This document shows, piece after piece, positions 17,181-25,515 of a stretch of DNA of 43,289 bases (its first letter is position 1; each line of letters begins with the position of its first letter). Source of the DNA: Pelotalea chapellei (GTDB taxonomy: Bacteria; Desulfobacterota; Desulfuromonadia; Geobacterales; Pseudopelobacteraceae); contig NZ_JAHDYS010000023.1 in the NCBI RefSeq assembly GCF_018531195.1, positions 1 to 43,289 of the forward strand. The letters run 5' to 3'. The notes under the pieces are model-generated. The model ran no database searches, was not told the origin of the DNA, and worked only from the letters and a program-made list of their open reading frames with translations. A program made the translations under genes and the position numbers.

Positions 17181-17720
17181 ATGATCATCCACAGCCGGCA
17201 GAGAATCTTTAAGGGACTGTTTGTCGATATGGAACAGATGGAGGTTGAGATCGGCGGGTGCGGGAGTCACACGTACCAGATTGTTCGCCATCCCGGTGGC
17301 GCCGGGGTACTGCCGGTGCATGGCGATGGCAGCATATCACTGATCCGGCAGGCCCGGCCGGCTGTAGAAGCGATGCTGCTGGAAATTCCTGCCGGTCGTC
17401 TTGATATCGCCGAACTTCCTTTCCACTGCGCCATACGTGAACTGCATGAGGAAACCGGTATGATTGCGGACGAGATCATTCCACTGGGATCGATCTATTC
17501 TTCTCCGGGTGTTTTTGATGAAGTCATCCATCTGTTTGCGGCCACCGGCATCACCCAGGGAATAGCACAACCGGAAGCAGATGAGGAAATCGAAGTAGTG
17601 CATTTGCCTTTGAATGAGGCACTGCAGATGGCTGCCGATGGCCGTATCAACGATGCTAAAACGCTGGCGGCATTGATGCGCTGGGACCTTCTGCAACGGG
17701 GAAGAGAGAGTCATGCCTGA
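17181..17720 (+). CDS. NUDIX hydrolase, ADP-ribose pyrophosphatase type
   Basis: The 179-residue protein has a complete Nudix box at 72-94 (G-x5-E-x7-REL-x-EE-x-G-M: GRLDIAE through RELHEETGM), which binds the metal for pyrophosphate hydrolysis. The N-terminal beta domain (VEIGGCGSHTYQIVRHPGGAGVLP) and the IRQARPAVEAMLLEIPAG segment fit the ADP-ribose/ADP-sugar pyrophosphatase group (NudF-like). It begins a tight plus-strand cluster and overlaps the next gene by eight bases. The exact substrate cannot be decided from sequence. Confidence 0.88.
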   Translation: MIIHSRQRIFKGLFVDMEQMEVEIGGCGSHTYQIVRHPGGAGVLPVHGDGSISLIRQARPAVEAMLLEIPAGRLDIAELPFHCAIRELHEETGMIADEIIPLGSIYSSPGVFDEVIHLFAATGITQGIAQPEADEEIEVVHLPLNEALQMAADGRINDAKTLAALMRWDLLQRGRESHA

Positions 17721-18066
17721 TTTTGCGGTGAGCGAGGAAAAAAACCGCTGGCTGAAGGAGAAAATGGCCGAGCTGCAGGTGCGGGAGGAGGATCTTGAGG
17801 AACAGTTTGTCCGTTCTTCCGGCAATGGTGGTCAGCATGTCAATAAGACCTCTACCTGTGTGCAGCTGCGTCATATACCAAGCGGCATCAGCGTCAGCGC
17901 ATCCCGTGACCGCAGCCAGTCAGTCAATCGCTTTCTGGCGCGGCGGGAACTGCTGGAGCGTCTCGCAGCCTTGAACGGTGTGCTGACTCCCGAAATGAAG
18001 CGCATTGAACGATTGCGAAAACAGAAAGACCGGCGCCGCAGACGGACGGTCAAGAAGGAATTATGA
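17713..18066 (+). CDS. RF-1-domain protein (stand-alone release-factor-like, ArfB-like)
   Basis: The 117-residue protein is the peptidyl-tRNA hydrolysis domain of class I release factors without codon-recognition domains. The GGQ motif is present (Gly39, Gly40, Gln41 in SSGNGGQHVNKTSTCVQL), with a basic tail (RKQKDRRRRRTVKKE) that could enter an empty mRNA channel. Such proteins rescue stalled ribosomes (ArfB/ICT1-like) or are close relatives whose role is not settled. It overlaps the NUDIX gene by eight bases and mutS2 by four (ATGA), so translation is coupled on both sides. Confidence 0.85.
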   Translation: MPDFAVSEEKNRWLKEKMAELQVREEDLEEQFVRSSGNGGQHVNKTSTCVQLRHIPSGISVSASRDRSQSVNRFLARRELLERLAALNGVLTPEMKRIERLRKQKDRRRRRTVKKEL

Positions 18067-20432
18067 TCACATCAGAAACAATGAAGCGGCTGGAATTTGA
18101 CAAGATTCTGGCCGACATAGCCACTCGCGTCCATAGCGATGTGACACGCAGCACGGTTCTGGCTGTCATGCCCCAGAATGATGCCCGCAGCATAGCGGAT
18201 ATCTCCGGCCGTGTCGCTGAAATCCGCAGGCTCTCCAGTCTCGGCATCAGTTTGAATATTTCGCAGTTCGAAGACATCCGTCCCCTGCTGGATGCGGTCA
18301 GGCCGGTCGGGAGTTTTCTGGCACCACAGGACCTGCTGCTGTTCATTCCCGTGCTGCGTAATTTCAGTGATATCGCCCGCCAGTTTGCACCCCGCAGCGA
18401 TATTCCCCTGTTGAAATCGCTTGAGCCTTCCCTGAGACCGTTTGCCGATATTCTGGAGCCGCTGGCAGCTTCGATAGACTACGATGGCAGCATCATGGAC
18501 AGCGCCTCGCCCCAGCTCAAGGAGATACGTCGGGGCAAAAGATCTCTTGCAGCGCGCATTCGCAAGAAGATCGAGGAAATCGTCCGTGACAACAACATCG
18601 AGATCTTTCTTCAGGATGATTTCATCACCCAGAGATCCGGCCGCTGGGTCATCCCGGTGCGCATGGATTCAAAGGGAATGGTCAAAGGGGTGGTGCATGA
18701 TGTTTCTTCTTCAGGCGAGACAGCCTTCATGGAACCGCTGGAAATCATCCCCTTTGTCAATGAACTGGAGAACCTGACGGCAGAGGAGAAAGCAGAAGAG
18801 ATCCGTATCCTGCGCCAGCTTTCGGCCTGGATCAGAGAAGACGCGGCAGACCTGGCCGCCTGTTTTGGAACGCTGGTGGTGATGGACCGCTTGAACGGGA
18901 TAGCGCTCTTCTCCGACCAGTTCGGGCTGGAAGTAGCTCGCATGAACAGTTCCGGGGGGCTTACACTGGCCGGGGCGCGCCATCCGATGCTGTTGATGCT
19001 GCAGCAACAAGGGGTACTTCAGCGGGTAGAGCCGCTTGACCTGCATCTGGATGGCAATGGCCAGGTGATGGTGATTACCGGACCCAATGCAGGGGGCAAG
19101 ACGATCGCCCTGAAAACAGCCGGCGTGCTGACCCTGATGGCCCTGTGCGGCATACCTGTGCCGGCCGACGGCGCACGTTCCGACTTTCCTCTTCTTGATA
19201 CATTGCTGGTCGATATTGGCGACGAGCAGTCAATCGAAGAAAGTCTCTCCACTTTTTCGGCTCACGTTGCTCGTATAGCGACCATCCTTGGTCAGGCAGG
19301 GCCAAGAACACTTGTTCTGCTGGACGAACTGGGTGCCGGGACCGAGCCGCAGCAAGGGGCTGCCATCGCCTGCGGGGTGCTGCGTGACCTTCAGGGAAAC
19401 GGGGCAACGGTAATTGCCACCACCCACCTGTCAGAGATCATCGGGTATGTTCACAGCACGCCAGGAATGATCAATGCCGGCATGGAGTATGATGCTGAAA
19501 AGTACACGCCGCTTTACCGCCTGATCAGTGGCGAGCCGGGCCATTCCCATGCCATCGAGATTGCCCGTCGCTTCGGCATGCCGGAAAAGGTAATCGAGTT
19601 TGCCCGGGATATGCTCGGTACGGCCGGCGCAGATTTCACCTCACTGCTGGCTGAACTGCACCGCAAGCGGGAAGAGCTGGTGGAGGCCCGTCGCCAGCTG
19701 GAACAGCAGCAGGAGCAGGTTAAGATTACGGAAAAAGAGCTTGAGCGCCGCGCCGCCGGTATCGAAACCGCCAGGCGCGAGGCGCGTGAGAAGGCCTGGG
19801 GTGAGGCGCGTGAACTGATCTCAACCAGTCGTCGCCGCATGAATGAGTTGCTGGAGGAATACAAGCGGGAGCGCCGCTCGGAGATCATTGACAAGCTGCG
19901 CAACAGCGAACGGGAAATTACCGAACAGCTTAAGCCAAAGGACCACGGTGATGAGGAGCACAAGCCCCTGCAGGATGTAAGCGAGGGAGATGCAGTCCAC
20001 GTGCGCTCTTTGGGGCACGATGCAGTGGTGCTGCAGGTTATTCCCAAACAGGGCAAGGTACGCGTGCGGGCCGGCAGCATGGAGTTGGAGCTGCCCCTCA
20101 ACGATCTGGCGGCTCCACTGGCCAAGGGAGGCAAAAAAGCCCGGCAGCCGGATAGAAAGAGCTGGGGTGCCGCCTCTGCAGAAACCGAGGAACGGGAACT
20201 CAAGTTGATCGGTCTGCGGGTGGAAGAGGCGCTGGACATGCTCGAACCTTTTCTCAATCATTCCTCGCTCAGTGGCCTGCGGGAGGTCCGCATCATCCAC
20301 GGCCTCGGATCCGGCAGATTGAGGCAGGCGGTCCGGGAGCATCTTGCGCGGCATCCGCTGGTGGAAGAGTACCGGCCGGGAGAGGCGCATGAAGGACGCG
20401 ATGGAGCGACAGTTGTCACTCTGCGAGGTTAG
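18063..20432 (+). CDS. mutS2: MutS2 ATPase with C-terminal Smr domain
   Basis: At 789 residues this is a full-length MutS2. The MutS-like ATPase has Walker A GPNAGGKT near 340, the signature STFSAHVARIATIL and Walker B LLDELGAGTEP. A long coiled coil follows (about 525-640). Near the C-terminus is the Smr domain (about 715-789, with IIHGLGSGRLRQAVREHL). MutS2 suppresses recombination in some bacteria and in others senses collided ribosomes, splitting them through its Smr part. The coupled RF-1-domain gene upstream makes the ribosome-rescue role attractive here, but that is inference. Confidence 0.95.
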   Translation: MITSETMKRLEFDKILADIATRVHSDVTRSTVLAVMPQNDARSIADISGRVAEIRRLSSLGISLNISQFEDIRPLLDAVRPVGSFLAPQDLLLFIPVLRNFSDIARQFAPRSDIPLLKSLEPSLRPFADILEPLAASIDYDGSIMDSASPQLKEIRRGKRSLAARIRKKIEEIVRDNNIEIFLQDDFITQRSGRWVIPVRMDSKGMVKGVVHDVSSSGETAFMEPLEIIPFVNELENLTAEEKAEEIRILRQLSAWIREDAADLAACFGTLVVMDRLNGIALFSDQFGLEVARMNSSGGLTLAGARHPMLLMLQQQGVLQRVEPLDLHLDGNGQVMVITGPNAGGKTIALKTAGVLTLMALCGIPVPADGARSDFPLLDTLLVDIGDEQSIEESLSTFSAHVARIATILGQAGPRTLVLLDELGAGTEPQQGAAIACGVLRDLQGNGATVIATTHLSEIIGYVHSTPGMINAGMEYDAEKYTPLYRLISGEPGHSHAIEIARRFGMPEKVIEFARDMLGTAGADFTSLLAELHRKREELVEARRQLEQQQEQVKITEKELERRAAGIETARREAREKAWGEARELISTSRRRMNELLEEYKRERRSEIIDKLRNSEREITEQLKPKDHGDEEHKPLQDVSEGDAVHVRSLGHDAVVLQVIPKQGKVRVRAGSMELELPLNDLAAPLAKGGKKARQPDRKSWGAASAETEERELKLIGLRVEEALDMLEPFLNHSSLSGLREVRIIHGLGSGRLRQAVREHLARHPLVEEYRPGEAHEGRDGATVVTLRG

Positions 20433-20450
20433 TATCAATTTTCTTAAAGA

Positions 20451-20560
20451 ATTATGTCTCTTAGCGTCTTTGCGGCTTCGCGTGAGAAAATGTCTTTCAA
20501 CTGCTATCTCGCTCGCTTCGCTTAAGACGCCAAGGCGCGGAGAAAACCGACTTCTTTTGA
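20451..20560. repeat. Intergenic REP-like inverted element downstream of mutS2
   Basis: Two related, oppositely oriented arms lie close together: a first arm near 20455-20490 (containing TTAGCGTCTTTGCGGCTTCG) and a second near 20520-20545 (TTAAGACGCCAAGGCGCGG), whose complement reads like the first. Sequences of the type TTTGCGG...GTCTT recur between genes in many bacterial genomes. It has no T-rich tail. Confidence 0.4.
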
Positions 20561-20578
20561 AAGCTAATGGAACCCACT

Positions 20579-20884
20579 ATGGATTATTTTATTGTTGAAG
20601 TCAGCGAGCAGGAGATAAAGCGTGAGCGGGACAAGTCCAGGGAACTGCGCCGCAGTCGCTGGTGGCAGAATCGGCTGGCTCTGGGGGAGTGTCATTGGTG
20701 CGGGGGCAGGTTTCAGGTCGAAGAGCTGACCATGGATCATGTGATTCCTTTGTCGCGTGGTGGCAAGGCCTCCCGCAACAACGTGGTGCCCTCCTGCAAA
20801 GAGTGCAATAGCAGGAAGAAATACCTGCTTCCCATGGAGTGGGAAGAGTATCTGAATCAATGCGGAAAAGAGGAGCAGCAATAG
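20579..20884 (+). CDS. HNH endonuclease family protein
   Basis: The 101-residue protein has a complete HNH/zinc-ribbon module: CHWCG, then DHVIPLSRGGKASRNNVVP, then CKECN. This gives the two CxxC zinc pairs and the DH...N...N catalytic pattern. Such small stand-alone proteins are presumed nicking or cleaving nucleases, often associated with repair or mobile DNA, but the biological substrate is not known. The ATG at 20579 is chosen; an in-frame ATG at 20567 has a similar weak upstream site. The GTG of the HAD gene follows the stop directly. Confidence 0.83.
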   Translation: MDYFIVEVSEQEIKRERDKSRELRRSRWWQNRLALGECHWCGGRFQVEELTMDHVIPLSRGGKASRNNVVPSCKECNSRKKYLLPMEWEEYLNQCGKEEQQ

Positions 20885-20885
20885 A

Positions 20886-21515
20886 GTGAACAAGATCAAG
20901 AGCCGTTACAAAGCTGTCATCTATGACTGCGATGGGGTCATGCTGGACACCCTCGAGTCCAACTATATTTTTTATAACCGGGTGATGAATTACCTGGGTC
21001 GGCCGGAGCTGGACCGGAACGACCTCAAAGCCCGCTCGGTCCTCCACGCGTATTCCTTCAATAACGTGATGGACTACTTTTTTGAGGGCGATGAATGTCA
21101 CGCCGAAGCGATCGAATTCGCCAAGACAATTCATTACCGTGACTTGTCTCCCTTCATGAATGTAGAAGAGGGCTTGATCGAGACGCTGGACCTCCTCAAA
21201 GGGCATGTCTCGTTGGCGGTTTGTACCAATCGGGCTATTTCGATGGAGATGATCATCGAGGATTTCGGATTGAGCGGTTATTTCTCCTGTGTCATGACCG
21301 CTTCCAAAGTGACCAATCCGAAGCCGCACCCGGAACCGCTGCTCAAGGTGCTTGATCATTATGGCATCGAGCCGGGTGAAGCGCTCTTTGTGGGGGACAG
21401 TGCTGTTGACATGGAGGCTGCCGCAGGTGCAGGAGTACCTTTTGTCGCCTACAAATCTCTCTTGCCCGGCCAGGTCCGCATCCAGCACCACGCGGAAATA
21501 CTCAACCACCTCTGA
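20886..21515 (+). CDS. HAD-superfamily phosphatase (phosphoglycolate-phosphatase-like)
   Basis: The 209-residue protein has the HAD motifs in order: YDCDGVMLD (Asp14 nucleophile, Asp16), CTNRA (motif II), NPKPHPEP (motif III Lys) and GDSAVDMEAA (motif IV), with a helical cap inserted after motif I. It resembles Gph-type phosphatases that remove phosphate from 2-phosphoglycolate or other small metabolites. The GTG start at 20886 follows GAGGAG, right behind the HNH gene. The gene ends before the hairpin at 21542. Confidence 0.85.
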   Translation: MNKIKSRYKAVIYDCDGVMLDTLESNYIFYNRVMNYLGRPELDRNDLKARSVLHAYSFNNVMDYFFEGDECHAEAIEFAKTIHYRDLSPFMNVEEGLIETLDLLKGHVSLAVCTNRAISMEMIIEDFGLSGYFSCVMTASKVTNPKPHPEPLLKVLDHYGIEPGEALFVGDSAVDMEAAAGAGVPFVAYKSLLPGQVRIQHHAEILNHL

Positions 21516-21541
21516 AAGTTGGCTCGCATCAGTAACAACAA

Positions 21542-21569
21542 GGGCCATTCACCGGTAAGTGAATGGCCC
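21542..21569. terminator. Hairpin between convergent HAD and cytochrome genes
   Basis: A perfect 11-bp stem (GGGCCATTCAC at 21542-21552 with GTGAATGGCCC at 21559-21569, loop CGGTAA) separates convergent genes. The tails are only moderately T-rich (CTCTTAATCTT on plus), so it is a probable bidirectional terminator. Confidence 0.6.
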
Positions 21570-21610
21570 CTCTTAATCTTAGCCTTAGCCTTAATCTGAG
21601 CCTCAACCTG

Positions 21611-23221
21611 CTATTTCTTGCCCCGCTCGTCCAGCGCCTTGTTGAGCAGCGCTACGCCTTCTCTGGATGCGACGATCGATGCTGCCAGGCTCTCCCTGGC
21701 CAGCTGGGGATTGTGGAATCCATCGCTATTTTCTGCTGTCCACCACTCCCACAATACATGTGCTTCTTCATGCTTTTCACGCGCTTTGGCCAAGGTCGCT
21801 TCATCCACGCCGAAGCGTTTTGCTATTGCATAGGTGTCGATCAACTGGCTCAGCCAGTATTCCGACTTGCGTATTTTGCCCCTGACGTAGTTTTGTGCCG
21901 CATTCAGTTGGTAGAGCTTCTGTTCCGTTGTCCACTTGGGGTGGCACCTGGAGCACGATTCCTGGATATGATGCTTCGGTCTGACCATCATATGTGTGCG
22001 GTATGTTTTTCCTTCCGTATCTTTCATGGGTGGCATGTGACAGTCGGCACAGGTTACCCCGGCCTGCTGGTGGACACTGCCAAAATAGGTCTCAGCCTCG
22101 GGATGCTGCAACTTGACCAGCCGCGCACCGGTCACTGCATGTTTGAAATCGTAGAAATTGAGCTTCTTGTAGTGTGCCAGGAGTTCCTTGACCTGGGTAA
22201 GGGGCATGTGGTTGGTGCGAAGGTCATCAAAACCGACCGGCTTGCCGCTATCAAACTCGAAGCCCTTGCCGCAGGCATATTCCACGTGGCACTGGGCGCA
22301 CATCAGCGTGGCGTTGGGCTTCTGCATGATGCCTATCTTGCGGAACCCGTCCCTGAAAGAAATGACCTTGAGATCTGTTTTGCCATCCTTGCCGGCAAAC
22401 ATGGTGGATCCTTTTTCAATCTGGTTGATCAGTTCATCACGGACAATGCGCGGCTGGGTTCCGTGGGGATCGTGGCAGTGGATGCAGCCAACTGGATTGT
22501 GAGTGTCCTTGGCAACCGCGATGACATCAGAAGTGCGGTCCCAGGTGGCTTTTGGGTCCTTGTCGCCGAGAAACTTCCATTTGAGGATATGGTCGGAGGT
22601 CTTGCACTGAATACAGGTGGGGTTGCCCCCCTTGCCGGTTTCCGCCATCTTGAAATCAGGTCCCTTGTCCGCCAGGATGTCCCAGGTCTTGCCGACAGCA
22701 TCCACTCCGTACCAGCCGTTTTTGTACTGGAAGCGGCCTCCTGCGAAACGATCCACCACGAACTGATCGGTCACCATGAAGGCGTGGCTGCGCGGTTCAT
22801 TGTGTTCAATGGTGAAGCCATAGGGGGCCAGCAATTTGTCCATGACAGGTGAACGCCCGCCGGGTATCCCTTTTTCACTGTGGGCCGGGGATTCATAGTT
22901 CACAGCCATGGAACTGGAAAATTCCATTTTGTGGCACGATCCGCACATGGCCTGGTCGATGATGGTGACCGGTTTATTCTCATAACTTTTCAGGTGCTCA
23001 TCCAGCTTGCTGTGACAGGTTGTGCAGGCCAGTTGTGCATGGGGCGAACCTTCCTTGAGTGCTTTGACCTCTTCATGACAGCTGTAGCAGGTACCCCTGC
23101 CATCATCTTTAGAGTTGGACGTTGATGATGCCCCTGTTGCCGTTACAGAAAATAGCGGCAAAGAAAAAATCAATGCCGCACCGCTCGCCGCAGCCCATGC
23201 AATCCATTTTCCTGGCGTCAT
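21611..23221 (-). CDS. Octaheme nitrite reductase (ONR/TvNiR-type multiheme cytochrome c)
   Basis: Counting from the upstream frame at 23248, the protein has eight heme-binding motifs: CYSCH (54), CTTCH (75), CGSCH (102), CIQCK (212), CIHCH (255), CAQCH (317), CADCH (400) and CSRCH (432). The fourth is CxxCK, the lysine-ligated catalytic heme of nitrite reductases. After the sixth motif comes VEYACGKG (Tyr324, Cys326), the Tyr-x-Cys pair that is cross-linked in Thioalkalivibrio TvNiR. This fits an eight-heme nitrite reductase making ammonium from nitrite, in the periplasm. The ATG at 23221 (AGGAGG six bases upstream) is the likely start, giving 536 residues with a Sec signal peptide. Closely related hydroxylamine-oxidoreductase-like cytochromes usually lack CxxCK. 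Confidence 0.88.
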   Translation of the reverse strand: MTPGKWIAWAAASGAALIFSLPLFSVTATGASSTSNSKDDGRGTCYSCHEEVKALKEGSPHAQLACTTCHSKLDEHLKSYENKPVTIIDQAMCGSCHKMEFSSSMAVNYESPAHSEKGIPGGRSPVMDKLLAPYGFTIEHNEPRSHAFMVTDQFVVDRFAGGRFQYKNGWYGVDAVGKTWDILADKGPDFKMAETGKGGNPTCIQCKTSDHILKWKFLGDKDPKATWDRTSDVIAVAKDTHNPVGCIHCHDPHGTQPRIVRDELINQIEKGSTMFAGKDGKTDLKVISFRDGFRKIGIMQKPNATLMCAQCHVEYACGKGFEFDSGKPVGFDDLRTNHMPLTQVKELLAHYKKLNFYDFKHAVTGARLVKLQHPEAETYFGSVHQQAGVTCADCHMPPMKDTEGKTYRTHMMVRPKHHIQESCSRCHPKWTTEQKLYQLNAAQNYVRGKIRKSEYWLSQLIDTYAIAKRFGVDEATLAKAREKHEEAHVLWEWWTAENSDGFHNPQLARESLAASIVASREGVALLNKALDERGKK

Positions 23222-23271
23222 CTTTTTCCTCCTTGTGCCGAATTCCACGTAGTTTTAAAAAGCTTAATTCA

Positions 23272-23299
23272 AAAATACTATGGAAACAGTAGAAGTCAA
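23272..23299 (-). promoter_or_regulatory. Candidate sigma70 promoter of the octaheme cytochrome gene
   Basis: On the minus strand TTGACT (23299-23294) and TATTTT (23277-23272) are spaced by 16 bases, about 50 bases before the start codon. Confidence 0.45.
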
Positions 23300-23323
23300 A
23301 AGGCGCGAGCCGGTGCTTAGGCA

Positions 23324-23360
23324 CAAAAAAAGAGGCAGAATCTTGACGATCCTGCCTCTT
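23324..23360 (-). terminator. Terminator of the dusB-ntrBC-isochorismatase operon
   Basis: A 9-bp stem (AAGAGGCAG at 23330-23338 with CTGCCTCTT at 23352-23360), extended inside by ATC/GAT, is followed by a run of T in the minus-strand direction. It lies 53 bases after the isochorismatase stop. Confidence 0.75.
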
Positions 23361-23413
23361 GTGGGGTGGTGGGAATTTCCGGGAATGGAAGTGGCTTGTT
23401 GTTTCGAAACCTG

Positions 23414-23980
23414 CTAGCGAACCAATTTGGAAAGTTTCTTGAACTCCTCTGTGCCCGCTACCTTCAGCAGTTGAAACACCACAGATTCAGTGCATGTTGG
23501 AACTGCACCTGCCTGGGCCATGGCATCCAGAGCGGTCTGCCAGTTCTGCTTGCTGCGGCTCATGACGGCATCTCTTACCAGATGAACGACAAAGCCGGCA
23601 TCAAGCAGTTCGATCACCGTCTGCAACACACAGACATGGGTCTCCATACCGGTGATGATGATCTGGTTACGGCCGGTGGCTTTGATGCTTTCAATAAACT
23701 CGCTGCAACCGCAGCAACTGAAAGTCATCTTCTCGCAGCGGGAAGCATGTGCTGTTTTTTCTTTCAGGGCCGGTAGTGTGGAGCCAAGTCCCTTGACATA
23801 CTGCTCTGTTACCAGCACCGGAATTTGTAATTCTGCTGCGCTTTCCAGAAGGATAGTGATGTTCTTCGATAATCTGGAGAGCACTTTCTCATCCATGGCA
23901 GCACACAGTTTTTCCTGCACGTCAATTACCACCAGCAGCGCCTTGTCCTGCTCCAGAAAAAAAGTGTCTTTTATCGACAT
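23414..23980 (-). CDS. Isochorismatase-family cysteine hydrolase
   Basis: The 188-residue protein has the catalytic Asp20 (VVIDVQEKL), Lys84 (CEKMTFSC) and Cys117 (TGMETHVCV) of the isochorismatase/nicotinamidase superfamily. The cis-peptide region GMETH before the Cys is typical. Members hydrolyse amides or vinyl ethers; the YcaC-like small group often has no known substrate. It starts 26 bases after ntrC with AGGAGG seven bases upstream, so it is probably the last gene of the dusB-ntrB-ntrC operon. Confidence 0.85.
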   Translation of the reverse strand: MSIKDTFFLEQDKALLVVIDVQEKLCAAMDEKVLSRLSKNITILLESAAELQIPVLVTEQYVKGLGSTLPALKEKTAHASRCEKMTFSCCGCSEFIESIKATGRNQIIITGMETHVCVLQTVIELLDAGFVVHLVRDAVMSRSKQNWQTALDAMAQAGAVPTCTESVVFQLLKVAGTEEFKKLSKLVR

Positions 23981-24006
23981 GGTAGTTCCTCCTCTGATTT
24001 AGTATC

Positions 24007-25449
24007 TCAGGTTCGCTTCAGTTCTATGCCCAATTCGGTGATTTTCTTGCGTAAGGTATTGCGGTTGATACCGAGAATATCGGCAGCCTTGACCTGATTC
24101 CAGCGCGTTTTTTCAAGGATATGACGAATAAGGGGGCGCTCTACCTGCTCCAGTACCATGGCGTGAATATCACCTTTGTCCAGCTTTTCGATGCCGTTAA
24201 AGCAGGTGCGCAATTTGGCATCCACCAGAGCCTCCAAAGATGTTTCCGTGGTACTCACGGCAACGTCATCTGCTTTGGAACGCAGACTTTCAAAATCGGC
24301 GGGTGTAAGCAGCGGATCGTTGGAAAGTATGACGGCGCGTTTGATGGTATTTTCCAATTCGCGGACATTGCCGGGCCAGGAGTGGGCACCAAGAACCTCC
24401 AACGCACTGGTGGAGAGCTGTTTGGGGCTGGTTGAGAGTTCACTGCAGGCTCTATCCAGAAAGTAGTAGGCCAGGTCGGGGATGTCTTCGCGACGGTCCC
24501 GCAGTGGTACCAGGGTTATCGGCACGACGTTGAGGCGATAGTAGAGGTCTTCCCGGAACTCCCTCTGCCGGACTCGTTCCAGCAGTTCCTGGTTGGTGGC
24601 TGCAACGATGCGCACATCAACCGCAATATTTTGAGTGCCCCCAATTCTGGTGACCTCCTGTTCCTGCAGAACCCTCAGGATTTTGGCCTGCAGATCCAGT
24701 GGCATATCGCCAATTTCATCCAGGAAAATGGTGCCATGATTGGCCTGCTCGAATTTACCGAGCTTTCGTTCGCCCGCACCGGTGTAGGCACCTTTTTCAG
24801 AGCCGAAAAGCTCGCTTTCGAGCAGATCGCGAGGAATGGCGGCGCAGTTGATTGCAACGAACGGTTTACCGAGGCGGCCGGAATTGTAATGTATTGCCCG
24901 CGCCACCAGTTCCTTGCCAGTGCCTGATTCCCCCTGGATAAGGATGGTGACATCGCTGCCGGCTACTTTTCCAATTGTTTTATAGATATCCTGCATGGCA
25001 GGCGAGTGGCCGATAATATTCTTCTCGATCTGGTAGCGGTCTTTCAGTTCCTGTTTCAGGACTGTTACCTGACCCGCTACATCGCGTGCCCGCTCGACTT
25101 TTTCGATGATTGCATCGATCACGTCAAGATCAAAGGGCTTGGTGATGTAGTCATAGGCACCGCGTTTCATCGCTTCAACGGCATTCTTCATGCTGGCTTC
25201 TGCGGTCATGATCACGACCAGCAGATCGTTCTTCAACTCGCGGATGCGGTCCAGCAGATCAAGCCCGTTGATGCCCGGCATGCGAATGTCCACAATAGCC
25301 AGATCGTAATCATTTTCCTGGATCATGGACATGGCCTGTCTGCCATCCACAGCGAGATCAACATTGAATCCTTTACGCTTGAGTGCTTTGGACAGCACCC
25401 AGCGCATGCTCTCTTCATCATCGGCTACCAGAATTTTTTGCAGCGGCAT
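24007..25449 (-). CDS. ntrC: NtrC-type sigma54-dependent response regulator
   Basis: The 480-residue protein is built as a receiver (phosphoacceptor Asp54 in AIVDIRMPG), an AAA+ sigma54-activating domain (Walker A GESGTGKE near 170, GAYTGA loop near 220 for sigma54 contact, GDMPLDLQAKILR) and a Fis-type helix-turn-helix (ILEKTRWNQVKAADILGINRNTLRKK). Its pairing with NtrB and dusB supports the nitrogen-assimilation role over other NtrC-like regulators. Phosphorylated NtrC would activate sigma54 promoters such as glnA under nitrogen limitation. A GAGG site lies six bases before the ATG. Confidence 0.88.
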   Translation of the reverse strand: MPLQKILVADDEESMRWVLSKALKRKGFNVDLAVDGRQAMSMIQENDYDLAIVDIRMPGINGLDLLDRIRELKNDLLVVIMTAEASMKNAVEAMKRGAYDYITKPFDLDVIDAIIEKVERARDVAGQVTVLKQELKDRYQIEKNIIGHSPAMQDIYKTIGKVAGSDVTILIQGESGTGKELVARAIHYNSGRLGKPFVAINCAAIPRDLLESELFGSEKGAYTGAGERKLGKFEQANHGTIFLDEIGDMPLDLQAKILRVLQEQEVTRIGGTQNIAVDVRIVAATNQELLERVRQREFREDLYYRLNVVPITLVPLRDRREDIPDLAYYFLDRACSELSTSPKQLSTSALEVLGAHSWPGNVRELENTIKRAVILSNDPLLTPADFESLRSKADDVAVSTTETSLEALVDAKLRTCFNGIEKLDKGDIHAMVLEQVERPLIRHILEKTRWNQVKAADILGINRNTLRKKITELGIELKRT

Positions 25450-25515
25450 GTGTGAACCTCAATTTCGGGACGCGGGAAATGGGCCTGGATCAGCCCAGGT
25501 TTTTCGCATCCTGGT

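Noticed and set aside
17013-17321. N-terminal extension of the plsC frame
   Set aside because: It would overlap the divergent NUDIX gene, has no acyltransferase sequence and would make the protein far longer than the family; a GTG at 17012 has a fitting site.
20601-21548. 315-codon minus-strand open frame
   Set aside because: It is antisense to the HNH and HAD genes, which have strong motifs, and has no ribosome binding site or family resemblance.
21563-22852. 429-codon plus-strand open frame
   Set aside because: It runs antisense to the octaheme cytochrome; the product has no motif, and the cytochrome has eight clear heme sites.
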